This document shows, piece after piece, positions 42,186 through 51,220 of a stretch of DNA of 64,000 bases. The notes beneath the pieces were generated by a model that did not search any database, was not told where the DNA came from, and worked only from the letters and a program-made list of their open reading frames with translations. Every line of letters starts with the position of its first letter. The first letter of the stretch is position 1. Source of the stretch: Rubritalea profundi (lineage in GTDB: Bacteria > Verrucomicrobiota > Verrucomicrobiia > Verrucomicrobiales > Akkermansiaceae); NCBI RefSeq assembly GCF_002954445.1, contig NZ_MQWA01000001.1, positions 1,196,421-1,260,420 of the forward strand, written 5' to 3'. The translations under genes were made by a program, and so were the position numbers.

Positions 42186-43398
42186 GATGAGGAACAATAC
42201 GCCAGCCGCTTTGGAAACTGACTCTCAAGACACTTACCCTGTTGACGAGAATACTGCAACCCCCAGATGCTTAGTTTCTCACTTGAAAACGAAAATTTCC
42301 ACCACTGGACCACTGCCCTTCGACAAATGGATGAGCGATTGCCTCTATCACCCACAATGGGGATACTACAGTAAAGGCGATGCGCGAGTTGGCAGAAGTG
42401 GAGACTTTTTTACTTCGGTCAGTGTCGGTAAATGCTTTGGAATGCTACTTTGCTACCGCCTTGCCGACTACGCTAGAGTCAACCACATCGAAGGGCAATT
42501 CGACCTCATCGAGCTCGGCGCTAACACCGGTCAGCTAGCCTGCGACATCCTAGACTCGCTTCGCTCCGACTTCCCTCATCTATACAAAAAAGTCCGCTAC
42601 ACCATCTGCGAGCCACTCGCGAGCATGCAAAAAGTACAGGTATCCACTCTAAAAGAGCACAGCGCAATTGTGGAATTTCACGCAACTCTCAGCGGCATCA
42701 AACAGGCTAAAAAGCATGGAATCCTGCTCAGCAACGAACTCATCGATGCCTTCCCAGTCAAACTCATCACAAAAAAGGACGGCCAGTGGCGTGAGCTGCA
42801 CGTAGTCAATCATAATGACGACTTCACCTCCATCACAGAAGCTATTCACTCGCCTCAGCTTTTAGAGTCTTGCAACAACCTGCCGCCACTCCCCGATGGC
42901 TACACCACCGAATACCGACCTGGGCTCGAAGCATACGCCAAAGTATGCGCCTCAGTTCTCGAACATGGCATGGTGCTAACCATCGATTACGGCCACATTC
43001 GCAGCGACTACTACGCCGAGAGAAGAACCACTGGCACACTCAGAACATTTTATAATCAGACCGCCGATGAAACTCCATTGGTGAACGCCGGTGAGCAAGA
43101 CATCACCGCGCATGTCGACTTCACTCAGCTAGCGCTAGCCTATCAGTCAGCTGGATTCGAACCTCAGTATTTCGACAGTCAGTCACGCTTTCTTATCCAG
43201 ATTGCCAAACCATGGTTCAAGGCTATCGAGAATAAGCAACAAGCACCGCCAGCTAAGTTGATACGTCAATTCCAAACTCTCACTCACCCCGGCATGATGG
43301 GCAACCAATTCTCCATCCTCGAATGCTCGCTAAACCACGCTCCCGATAAAGCAGTCCTCGCTAAACTAGAACTACCAGAGGCCCTCACCAGAAAATAA
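42184..43398 (+). CDS. SAM-dependent methyltransferase (MidA/NDUFAF7 family)
   Basis: A protein of about 404 residues of the MidA/DUF185 class. Family features: LPFDKWMSDCLYHPQWGYYSKG near residue 47, GRSGDFFTSVSVGKCFG, IELGANTGQLACDIL (SAM-binding motif I), LLSNELIDAFPVK, and EYRPGLEAY with TIDYGH. The mitochondrial relative, NDUFAF7, methylates an arginine of complex I; bacterial substrates are not well established. Two consecutive ATGs (42184 and 42187) could start it. Both lie on top of the PBP start on the opposite strand, so upstream control signals for each must sit within the other gene. sppA follows 7 bp after the stop. Confidence 0.85.
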   Translation: MMRNNTPAALETDSQDTYPVDENTATPRCLVSHLKTKISTTGPLPFDKWMSDCLYHPQWGYYSKGDARVGRSGDFFTSVSVGKCFGMLLCYRLADYARVNHIEGQFDLIELGANTGQLACDILDSLRSDFPHLYKKVRYTICEPLASMQKVQVSTLKEHSAIVEFHATLSGIKQAKKHGILLSNELIDAFPVKLITKKDGQWRELHVVNHNDDFTSITEAIHSPQLLESCNNLPPLPDGYTTEYRPGLEAYAKVCASVLEHGMVLTIDYGHIRSDYYAERRTTGTLRTFYNQTADETPLVNAGEQDITAHVDFTQLALAYQSAGFEPQYFDSQSRFLIQIAKPWFKAIENKQQAPPAKLIRQFQTLTHPGMMGNQFSILECSLNHAPDKAVLAKLELPEALTRK

Positions 43399-43405
43399 AA
43401 CGCAT

Positions 43406-45198
43406 ATGAAACTCCGTCTCACCCACTTCCTCACCACCAGTATTGGAGCTGCGATAATCAGCGCTACCACGCTCAACTCCGCCCCTACAGTTGCCATCTA
43501 CGACATTGAAAACCCCGTCAGCGAAACAGGCATCAGCTCCGATAGTTTATCTGGTCTGCTCAGCATAGGTAACCCATCACGCCCCCTCACCCATTTCGAC
43601 ATCATCCAGAGTTTGCAGAGCGCCGCCAGTGATACTGAGGTCAAGGCCGTTGTGCTCGATGTCGACTCATCAGGCTTGTCGCTCGCTCAGATTCAGGAAA
43701 TCCGCGACCATCTACTCAGCATCCGCTCGGCAGGTAAAGACGTCTGGCTCTACACCGAATACCTCTCTACCACCACAGCTCTACTAGGCAGCGCAGCTAA
43801 CCACATGACACTGATGCCAGCAGGCAACGTCATGCTCACTGGGCTCTACGGAGAAAACATGTACTTCAAAAAACTGCTCGATAAGGTGGGAGTTAAAGTC
43901 GAAGTCATCCACATTGGCGACTTCAAGTCCGCCGGTGAAACATTCTACCGTGATTGCCCGAGCGAATACGCCGCCAAGCAGCAAGCCGCTTTGCTCGACT
44001 CATTGTTCGAACAAATCACCAGCCAGATCGCTGAAGGGCGCGGTATTTCCTCTGAGAAAATGAAGGCTATCATCGATCGCGGCCTCATCACCCCACAGCA
44101 GGCACTCGAATTCAAATTAGTCGACCACCTCGACTACCGAACAGACTTCATCGCTAAAATTCGCGGCCACTACGCCGAGGAGACGAAGTTCGACCGCTCA
44201 TACCAACTCCCCGACCTAAACGGCCCTGAGATCAATGGTATTTTCGACCTCGTCAAGGTCATGCTCAACTCTGGTGGTGAAGACAAATTTAACTCCCCCT
44301 ACATAGCCGTCATCCCGCTGGAAGGCACCATCACCGACGCTCTATCGCCCCTGTGCGGCTGGAAATCCTCAAGGCAGCCCGCAACAAGAACTGTAAAGCT
44401 CTCGTGCTGCGTGTGAACTCACCAGGTGGATCCGCCCTCGCCAGCGATGTGCTATGGGAAGCCACTGATGAATTCAAAGCCACTGACCGTCCCTTCGTCG
44501 TATCCATGGGGGCTGTCGCTGCCAGTGGCGGCTACTACGTCGCAGCAGGTGCCGACCACATTTTCGCCGAACCCGGTACGATTACTGGCTCTATTGGTGT
44601 AGTCGGTATGAAGTTTATCATCGGTAACGCCCTCGAAAAACTCGGCATCGATGTGCACGCCACCAAACGTGGCAAGCACGCCGACCTCATGAATACCACC
44701 CGAGGCTACACCCCCGAAGAAGCCAAAATCATTCGCGACTCAATGCTCGACGTCTATGCGACCTTTAAACAACGCATCATCGATGGACGTGGTGACCGAC
44801 TCAAAGGCTCACTCGAAAAACTCGCTGGCGGTCGCGTCTACTCAGGTAAAGACGCCCTCACCATCGGTCTAATAGACGAGCTAGGCGGGCTCAACCAAGC
44901 GATCGATCACGCGATTATCCAAGCCAAGCTTGACGAGGTCAAAGTCCACCTTCTACCTGAGCCAAAAAGCGCAATCGAAGGCATGTTCACCCAACCACAG
45001 CAAGATAAGCACGAGTTCATCCAGGCCTCCCAGCCTCAGACTCCTGTATTGCAGTTGCGCCAGGAATTGCTCAATAGCCAGACCCTCGGTCTGCTCGGCA
45101 GCCACAAGCTCCAACAGATAGACAGCTTCCTCAATCAGCTAGAAGCCTTCCAAAACCAGCGCGTGCTACTCATCGCCCCCAGTATCAACGTCAAATAA
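43406..45198 (+). pseudogene. sppA: Signal peptide peptidase SppA (67K type), frameshifted
   Basis: SppA degrades cleaved signal peptides. The two-domain (67K) form has its catalytic Lys in the first domain and its Ser in the second. The first frame (43406-44416) carries a signal sequence and the Lys-bearing GDFKSAGETFYR; the second (from 44353) carries ALVLRVNSPGGSA and the Ser-bearing AVAASGGYYVAAGAD. They meet near 44340-44353, where IAVIPLEGTITDALSP runs out and RLEILKAARNKN resumes. About a dozen residues usually found here (the GGD-type loop) are absent, so this is not just one base but perhaps a small deletion plus frameshift. As sequenced, the Lys and Ser are on separate polypeptides. 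The gene is directly downstream of midA (7 bp). Confidence 0.82.
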
Positions 45199-45224
45199 AC
45201 GACCTAACAGCTATTTTCAGCAAC

Positions 45225-46031
45225 CTATCTCCCCATCCATCCGCCATCGACGACTAGGATCTCACCGCTCACATAGCTTGCCGCATCAGATGCTAAGAAG
45301 ACAGTAGGCCCGACGAAGTCTTCAGGGCTCCCCCATCGCCCAACTGGAATACGCGAGAGAATTTGCTCAGCGCGGTTTGGGTCATTTCTGAGAGCTTCGG
45401 TATTGTCGGTCGCGATGTATCCTGGAGCGATGGCATTGACGTTGATCCCTTTACTTGCCCATTCGTTAGCAAGAGCTTTGGTCAACTGGCCAATCGCACC
45501 TTTAGACGCTGCATACCCGGGGACTGTCATCCCACCTTGGAATGTGAGTAATGATGCCGTGAAAATGATTTTCCCACTACCTCGCTCTATCATCTTTGCG
45601 CCAATTTCACGGCTGAGGATAAATTGAGCATTTAGATTCACCTCGATCACTTTGTCCCAGTACTCATCTGAATGTTGGGCCGCTGGATCACGGAGGATTG
45701 TCCCTGCGTTATTCACAAGAATATCGGGGGCTCCATTCTCTGAAAGCATCTTTGCTGAAAATGCCTTGAGCGACTCTCTGTCTGAGAAGTCGCACTGGTA
45801 AGCTGTAAATTTGCGACCGAGTGCCATCACAGCTTTTTCTATTGCAGAACCAGACAACTCCAGTCTGGCTGAGACACCAATGATGTCTGCACCTGCTGCG
45901 GCCAGGCCTTTTGCCATTGCCATTGCCATTGCCATTGCCATTGCCATTGCCATTGCCATTGCCATACCTATGCCACGCTTACAGCCAGTCACTAAGGCTA
46001 CTTTTCCAGTTAGATCGAAGAGATTCATCAT
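45225..46031 (-). CDS. kduD: KduD-like 2-dehydro-3-deoxy-D-gluconate 5-dehydrogenase with (Met-Ala)9 insert
   Basis: A short-chain dehydrogenase of 268 residues that fits KduD, acting in unsaturated uronate catabolism. VALVTGCKRGIG (nucleotide-binding), NNAG, the catalytic S-Y-K set (ASLLTFQGG with Tyr in VPGYAASKGA) and a C-terminal VDGGWMGR are present. The striking feature is nine MetAla repeats (18 residues) immediately after TGCKRGIG, encoded by nine identical ATGGCA hexamers. A normal enzyme would have one or two such residues before KGLAAAGADI. The insert lengthens the helix after the Gly-rich turn and very likely disturbs NAD(P) binding. Because the unit is six bases, the frame is kept. 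It is the last gene of the operon. Confidence 0.85.
   Translation of the reverse strand: MMNLFDLTGKVALVTGCKRGIGMAMAMAMAMAMAMAMAMAKGLAAAGADIIGVSARLELSGSAIEKAVMALGRKFTAYQCDFSDRESLKAFSAKMLSENGAPDILVNNAGTILRDPAAQHSDEYWDKVIEVNLNAQFILSREIGAKMIERGSGKIIFTASLLTFQGGMTVPGYAASKGAIGQLTKALANEWASKGINVNAIAPGYIATDNTEALRNDPNRAEQILSRIPVGRWGSPEDFVGPTVFLASDAASYVSGEILVVDGGWMGR
45912..45965 (-). repeat. Hexanucleotide microsatellite (ATGGCA)9 in kduD
   Basis: Nine perfect tandem copies of ATGGCA (minus strand), 54 bp, coding (Met-Ala)9. Perfect copies point to recent slippage, or to a sequencing or assembly artefact. Copy number changes are in-frame because the unit length is a multiple of three. Confidence 0.95.
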
Positions 46032-46074
46032 AATTTTTTATCGAGTTAAATTTTCTATTTGCAGGTCTCCCCTG

Positions 46075-47358
46075 CTATTTGAGTAAATTTGGCAACCAAG
46101 TTGACAGCACTGGGATGTAAGTGATCGCCATGAGCACAATGATCATCGCTCCATAAAACGGCAGCATCTGACGAGACACCCCTGCTATCCTAGCCTTGCC
46201 AACACTACAGCCGACAAACAAACAAGTGCCGACAGGCGGCGTGCATAGGCCAATGCTCAGGTTGGCAATAAGTAGAATACCAAAGTGGATAGGGTCTAGT
46301 CCCAGACCTATCGCCACTGGTAAGAAAATAGGGGTGAAGATCAAAATCGCTGGAGTGATATCCATGAAAGTTCCCACTAACAGGAGCACCACATTGATGA
46401 TCAATAATATCAATATCGGATTTTAGGTTAGCCCTAACAGAGCTGCACTCACCATTTGAGGAACTTGCTCAGAGGTTAGCAAGCGACTCATCGCCGAGCT
46501 CGTTGCAACAAGAAATAAAACCACTCCAGTCGTCCGGGCAGATCGAGCAACCAAAGCCGGCAACTCCTTCAATGGTAAATCACGATAGATCACACATGTG
46601 AGCAACAATGACCAAACCACAGCAACCGCCGAAGCCTCAGTCGGCGTGAACCAACCAGAAAAAATACCGCCGAGCACAAAGATAATCAGCAATAAAGAAG
46701 GTAGAGCAACGAAAAAAGAAGATCTAAACTTAGGCAACTCACCCTCTACGGTCTGACCATATCCACGCCTCTTACAGACCAGAAGACAAACACCCATCAA
46801 GACGACACCGAGTAAAAGCCCAGGTATGATTCCCGCCAAAAACAGAGATGAAACTGAGACTCCTGATGCCACCACAGCATAGACAATCATCACATTGCTC
46901 GGTGGGATAAGTAAGCCTGTGATAGATCCTGCGATGGTGACTGCCACGTTGAAGTCTTTATCGTACCCCTTAGCATTCATCTCAGGGATGAGAGTGTTTC
47001 CTATCGATGAAACGGCGGCAGCAGCTGAACCGGAAATGGATCCGAACAACATGCAGGTCAGTGTATTGATCAGCGACAACCCGCCAGGGAGGCGTCCTAC
47101 GATTGCAGACGCAAAATGAATCAGACGCTTCGCTAAACCACCTGACCCCATGAGGTCGCCAACGAGTATAAAGAAGGGTATCGCTAGCAGTGAAAATGAA
47201 CTCACGCCATTGAGCATATCACTAGCAACATTTTCGAACACGTTGATCTCACCCAGAGAGATAGCAGCTAACAGGGTAGCGATGCCTACGGAAAAGGCGA
47301 TGGGAACTTCTAGTAAGAGAAGGCAAACGAAAGTAACAATGAGAATAGCTAGAAACAT
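46075..47358 (-). pseudogene. dctM: TRAP transporter large permease (DctM) with in-frame stop
   Basis: DctM is the large membrane subunit of TRAP sugar-acid importers. The frame runs 427 codons, normal for the family, but is interrupted by one in-frame TAA at about 46426: VSAALLGLT-stop-NPILILLIINVVLLLVGTFMD. Both sides align with the DctM family, for example IPFFILVGDLMGSGG, GSISGSAAAAVSS, PPSNVMIVYAV, GWFTPTEASAVA and, after the stop, MDITPAILIFTPIFLP and PPVGTCLFVGC. A one-base change (for example GAA or CAA to TAA) explains it. Readthrough, pseudogenisation or a sequence error are all possible. It overlaps dctQ by 10 bp, so the order was a normal TRAP operon. Confidence 0.85.
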
Positions 47359-47840
47359 GACTTAGGACTCTTCTTCCCCTGTTGAGCTGGACTTAGCGCC
47401 AGCAGGTGAGCCACGGCCGTGAGCGAAATCATCCCACCAGCTAATGGCAAACTCAGGTAGAACCAAGCTTTTGAAATGTTTAAGGCAGGGATGGTCTGCC
47501 CCATATCGGCCCTACCCTGTACCAGCGCCCCACCACCATAAAGCATCACGCCTAAGGAGAAGAGCAGCACGATAACATGCCCTACACGGGTAGATGCTAG
47601 ACGCGTCTCAGGGGCAAATCTCTCGGAAAGTATATCGAGTCCAAGGTGGCTTTTCTCAGCATAAGCAAGCGCCCCGCAAAACATAACAATCCATCCCAAC
47701 AAAAACGTAGATAGCCCGGATGCCCAGACTGCGCCTAGCTTTAACTTGGTATCTATAATCACAATGATCACGACAAGCAACAACACTCCTAGACAAAGGG
47801 CGCAAACAATCCTCAATATTTTTGTGATCTTACTAAGCAT
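47349..47840 (-). CDS. dctQ: TRAP transporter small permease (DctQ)
   Basis: The small membrane subunit of a TRAP importer. The 163-residue product has about four hydrophobic helices (ILRIVCALCLGVLLLVVIIVII, ASGLSTFLLGWIVMFCGALAYAE, VGHVIVLLFSLGVMLYGGGA, LSLPLAGGMISLTAVAHLLA) and the usual E-K-H-L-G-L-D-I-L loop. The ATG at 47840 gives a normal start; an earlier TTG or GTG would add charged residues. It overlaps dctM by 10 bp and lies just after the dctP remnant. It is intact, but with dctM and dctP broken the importer is unlikely to work. Confidence 0.82.
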   Translation of the reverse strand: MLSKITKILRIVCALCLGVLLLVVIIVIIDTKLKLGAVWASGLSTFLLGWIVMFCGALAYAEKSHLGLDILSERFAPETRLASTRVGHVIVLLFSLGVMLYGGGALVQGRADMGQTIPALNISKAWFYLSLPLAGGMISLTAVAHLLALSPAQQGKKSPKSCF

Positions 47841-47844
47841 CGAA

Positions 47845-48147
47845 TTACTTATGGTTTGCGATGGATCGCTTAATTGCTTCCACCTCTTGGCTTGCATCAC
47901 CTTTAGCCGAACCAACTGCCACGTCTCGGAAAAGTTGAGCATCCCAACGGTGGATAGTAACCCCCTCTTTCACCATCACCTCCACGGCTTCATCAGATCG
48001 CTGCTGCCACAAACGTCTCTGAAAGGCACTTGATTCACGGGCGGCTGTGAGCACCCATTTTTGCTCTTGCTCGCTTAGGCGCTGCCACAGGGATGATGAA
48101 ATCGAAAGTACATCGGGAATGCGCGAATGATGGTCAAAGGTGAAATT
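47845..48147 (-). pseudogene. dctP: Truncated TRAP solute-binding protein (DctP), C-terminal remnant
   Basis: Only the C-terminal 100 codons of a DctP-type binding protein remain. The preserved part reads FTFDHHSRIPDVLSISSSLWQRLSEQEQKWVLTAARESS and continues to VGSAKGDASQEVEAIKRS, matching the DctP C-terminal region. The frame stops upstream at a TAA, and the residues that would form the signal and binding lobe are missing. About 230 residues are lost. The upstream 156 bp show no recognisable sequence, so the truncation junction lies near 48147. Position between eda and dctQ fits a former dctP-dctQ-dctM order. Confidence 0.7.
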
Positions 48148-48303
48148 TTACACACCTCATAATGTTGCTGAGCAACGAAGGTCGGTGGATTATTCTCAGC
48201 CACCTTCGCTGGAGGTGAACTCGGAAGCTAACCTTAGCGGTTTATCCGCTGGGAAAAACCTCAGCATTATCTCTCCTAAACTTAAAAACATAAGAAGTGG
48301 GTT
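48148..48303. other. Non-coding junction replacing the dctP 5' part
   Basis: 156 bp between the dctP remnant and eda. No frame of note. It contains short inverted repeats: GAAGGTCGGTGG with CCACCTTCG (one base offset) and a perfect AGCGG-TTTAT-CCGCT hairpin. It may be an inserted element or the scar of a deletion. I do not recognise it. Confidence 0.4.
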
Positions 48304-48914
48304 TTATTTTGTGAGCTCTGAAGCCGCTCTCACTAGCTCGCCAATCTCCTCAAAATCACCAGCAGCTAGCTCTGAGGCCGGTATCATCCAGGAACCACCG
48401 CAAGCCACCACATTTGGCAAATCCAGATAGCCCGAAATATTGCTAGGACTGATACCACCAGTAGGCATCACAGCCACATCAGGGTACACACTGCCGATTG
48501 CTTTGAGCAACCTCACGCCACCCAGCGCTTCAGCTGGGAAAAACTTCACCAGATCTAAACCCAGTGAAATAGCTCGCGCCATTTCCGAAGGTGTCGCGAT
48601 GCCTGGTATAATTGGCACATTCACTGACTGAGCGTAGCGGATCACATCCTCATGTAAGCCTGGGCTCACTAGGAAGCAGGCTCCTGCATCCACCGCTGCT
48701 GTTGCCTGATCGACAGTGAGCACAGTTCCTGCACCCACCTGTAAGCCGGGTACCTCGCACATTCTGCGAATGGAACTGAGCGCTGCGGGCGTACGCAAAG
48801 TGACCTCAGCCACCGGCATGCCATTCTCCACTAAGCAACGCACCAAAGGAAGAGCGCTCGCTTCATCAGTAATTACATCACTGGGACAATCTTTGATTTA
48901 AATTTAAGCATCAT
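48304..48914 (-). pseudogene. eda: KDPG aldolase (Eda), frameshifted near the start
   Basis: Eda splits 2-keto-3-deoxy-6-phosphogluconate. The catalytic core is complete: VAEVTLRTPAALSSI, VGAGTVL (catalytic Lys region downstream at FFPAEALGG), PGIATPSEM and GGISPSNI. The first codons are in another frame: MLKFKSKIVPV runs into a stop at ATG-TAA (plus strand 48873-48878). Adding one base restores KIVPVIVITDEASALPLVRCLVENG, a normal Eda N-terminus. The real start is then the ATG at 48914, which overlaps the GH105 stop (ATGA), so the two were translationally coupled. As sequenced, only an N-terminally truncated product could be made from the TTG at 48846. Confidence 0.82.
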
Positions 48915-51127
48915 TTCACGGCGATTGGATTAGTCACGATATGACTTAGCTCATAGAGTGAATTATCAAAGGATTTTTTCTCGACCGACTCAGCCTTGCT
49001 CCAAATAGCTCCAGCATGATAGCCCACAGGCTTATTCAGGTTAGTTGAAAGTACTTTAAGAATATGATTTTTATTAGTCTTATAATTCAGCGGGGCTCCC
49101 TTTTGGCTCAAGATGAAAGTGCCAATGTGGCCATTCCCACCATCGGACATTACAGGATCCCAATACCCGAGGAATGAGCCACTGAATGCTGCAGGTTTGG
49201 ACTTCGGTTTTCGCACAGCCAATCCAGCTACTGGCCGAATCCCCTTGGAATCACCTTCCACCGAGAATCTAGATGACACGTGAAATGCATGAGATCCTGC
49301 ATTCATAGTGATGGTGCGTTTCTCTGTAATTTTAGCCTCCCCAATTTCGACCGCACCATACTTCAGCTCAAACTTCAATCGGACTGGGCCACTCTCAAGA
49401 ACCTTATATGACTCGAACACTGGGCTCGTGAACAACTTCCCGCTAGCGTCAAGATAACCAAGACCACCGCAACCTAGGCCGCTTCCTACCTTGTAACCAT
49501 CAAGTCCAGTACCATTATCTGAATGGTAGTCATCATTTTTATACCAAGTATTTACCACAGGAGTCCGTACCGACTTAGTCCAAACATCTACTCCGCCACG
49601 GGCATTTTCCGCAGCGAGTGCTGGACCATAAACACGAAAGGCAACTCGGTCGTTCTCCCACGCAAAATCATCCTTACGCTCAGGGACAAACCTCGCTGTG
49701 AGTTGATTCTCTCCATAGCTTGGCCTATTCTCACCAAAGGCTAACAGCTGAAACTTACGTTTTTCATTAGGAGTGAAGTCAGAGCTAAAGAGCAATGCAT
49801 CTGGCTTACCGTCGCGGTCTTCATCAACCACCTGAACGGGAAGGAAATGCCCTCGAACAGTATCACGAACACCAATATTAGTCACGTTTGCCATCGGTAG
49901 TTTATTGCTAACTACATCCCATGAAACGGTAACAACCTCATTGAGACGCACTCGACTGCTAGCGTTCGTAGCTGAGATCGAAGCCTGCTGAGATCCTTGC
50001 AGAATCAGATAAGTGCGTAACTCACAGCCTAGTTGCAGGAATCCACCTACTCCGTAGACTGCAGTCATATCGAAATTTACCTTCTTTGGGTTCTCACCGA
50101 TCGGCTGGACGTAGCCCAGTTTGCCATCGCCGTGGACATTCTTAACCAAACGTCTCCAAGCCCTCATTACTGACGGCTGGTACTCTTCCTCGGACAGAAT
50201 GCCATTATTGACCCCCCACATGAAGCCGTAAGCGAAAAATGCTGTGCCTGATGACTCTGGAGCCGTGTAGCTATCTGGGTCGAGCAATGAAGCACGCCAT
50301 GATCCATCAGCTAGCTGCAGACTCTTTAGCTTGGCAGCCATTTCTTTGAACAAAGCGACATACTTAGGACGACTAGGGTAATCATCCGGCATGTGCTGCA
50401 TCACATGACAAAGTCCTGCAAAAACCCAACCATTGCCGCGTGACCAATACATGTTTGCCCCATTGTCCTCCTTGGATTTGAAGTATCTAGAATCGCGGAA
50501 GAACAGGTCTTCCTCTGTGTTGTAGAGGTAGTCGGTGGTTTTCCACCACAATCCATCCATCGCATCGAGGAAGCGATCTTCACCAGTTGCAGAGTAGAGG
50601 GCTGCCAGAGTCGGTGGGGACATATAAAGTGCGTCACACCACGCCCATTCACGCATGGAAATTTGATTCACCCAAAGTAAATCCTCATCATGAGGACGAT
50701 TTACATAGTCAGACATCACATCATAAGTAGCGGTAAGTTGCTGAGACTTTTCATCACGAAGGTAGTTCCAAAGATGCAACTGACCAACACAATGGTCATC
50801 TCCAAACCCCTTACGCGGCCCCAACTTGAACTCTATACCAGCTGAGATATTTTTGAGGTAATCCTCATATTTTTTATCTCCAGTGATATCCGCGTGAGCA
50901 GTTAGCCCTGTCCATAAAGCAGCCTCGGTCCAATCCCAATCTGGCTGTTTATAAGGATTCGCTATTTGCCAGTCTGCCACAGCACGTGTCACTTTATCAA
51001 TACTAGCAAGATCCTGAGTTGGTGAAAACGCATCTGACTCCTGGATGACTTTAATCACGGCCAGATCGGATGCTTGTAGGCCTACGCAGAACTGAACAAC
51101 AGCCAGAGCTATATAAGGTAGTTTCAT
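48911..51127 (-). CDS. GH105 unsaturated uronyl hydrolase fused to DUF4861 domain
   Basis: A 738-residue secreted enzyme. I start it at the ATG at 51127 to give the signal peptide MKLPYIALAVVQFCVGLQA. The first 350 residues form an (alpha/alpha)6-barrel of family GH105: DWTEAALWTGLTAH, the DDHCVGQLHLW and MREWAWCDALYMSPP (catalytic/active-site Asp) blocks, and NMYWSRGNGWV. These hydrolases remove unsaturated uronic acid from pectin or similar oligosaccharides released by lyases. The C-terminal 330 residues match a DUF4861-type beta-sandwich (FRVYGPALAAENARGGVDVWTKS, TITMNAGSHAFHVSSRF). It is the first gene of the uronate operon; eda overlaps by four bases. A PAS-AraC regulator diverges 94 bp away. 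Confidence 0.88.
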   Translation of the reverse strand: MKLPYIALAVVQFCVGLQASDLAVIKVIQESDAFSPTQDLASIDKVTRAVADWQIANPYKQPDWDWTEAALWTGLTAHADITGDKKYEDYLKNISAGIEFKLGPRKGFGDDHCVGQLHLWNYLRDEKSQQLTATYDVMSDYVNRPHDEDLLWVNQISMREWAWCDALYMSPPTLAALYSATGEDRFLDAMDGLWWKTTDYLYNTEEDLFFRDSRYFKSKEDNGANMYWSRGNGWVFAGLCHVMQHMPDDYPSRPKYVALFKEMAAKLKSLQLADGSWRASLLDPDSYTAPESSGTAFFAYGFMWGVNNGILSEEEYQPSVMRAWRRLVKNVHGDGKLGYVQPIGENPKKVNFDMTAVYGVGGFLQLGCELRTYLILQGSQQASISATNASSRVRLNEVVTVSWDVVSNKLPMANVTNIGVRDTVRGHFLPVQVVDEDRDGKPDALLFSSDFTPNEKRKFQLLAFGENRPSYGENQLTARFVPERKDDFAWENDRVAFRVYGPALAAENARGGVDVWTKSVRTPVVNTWYKNDDYHSDNGTGLDGYKVGSGLGCGGLGYLDASGKLFTSPVFESYKVLESGPVRLKFELKYGAVEIGEAKITEKRTITMNAGSHAFHVSSRFSVEGDSKGIRPVAGLAVRKPKSKPAAFSGSFLGYWDPVMSDGGNGHIGTFILSQKGAPLNYKTNKNHILKVLSTNLNKPVGYHAGAIWSKAESVEKKSFDNSLYELSHIVTNPIAVK

Positions 51128-51220
51128 GAACAAACTATACACTGCCACATCTACAAAAAAATAGGAATTCCTTGCCAAACTCAGCTGAAATGTTCCCATA
51201 AATATGTAATTTTGTGACAG

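Noticed and set aside
45811-46086. Plus-strand frame reading (Ile-Ala)n over the kduD repeat
   Set aside because: It is the complementary reading of the hexamer repeat in the minus-strand gene, not a separate protein.
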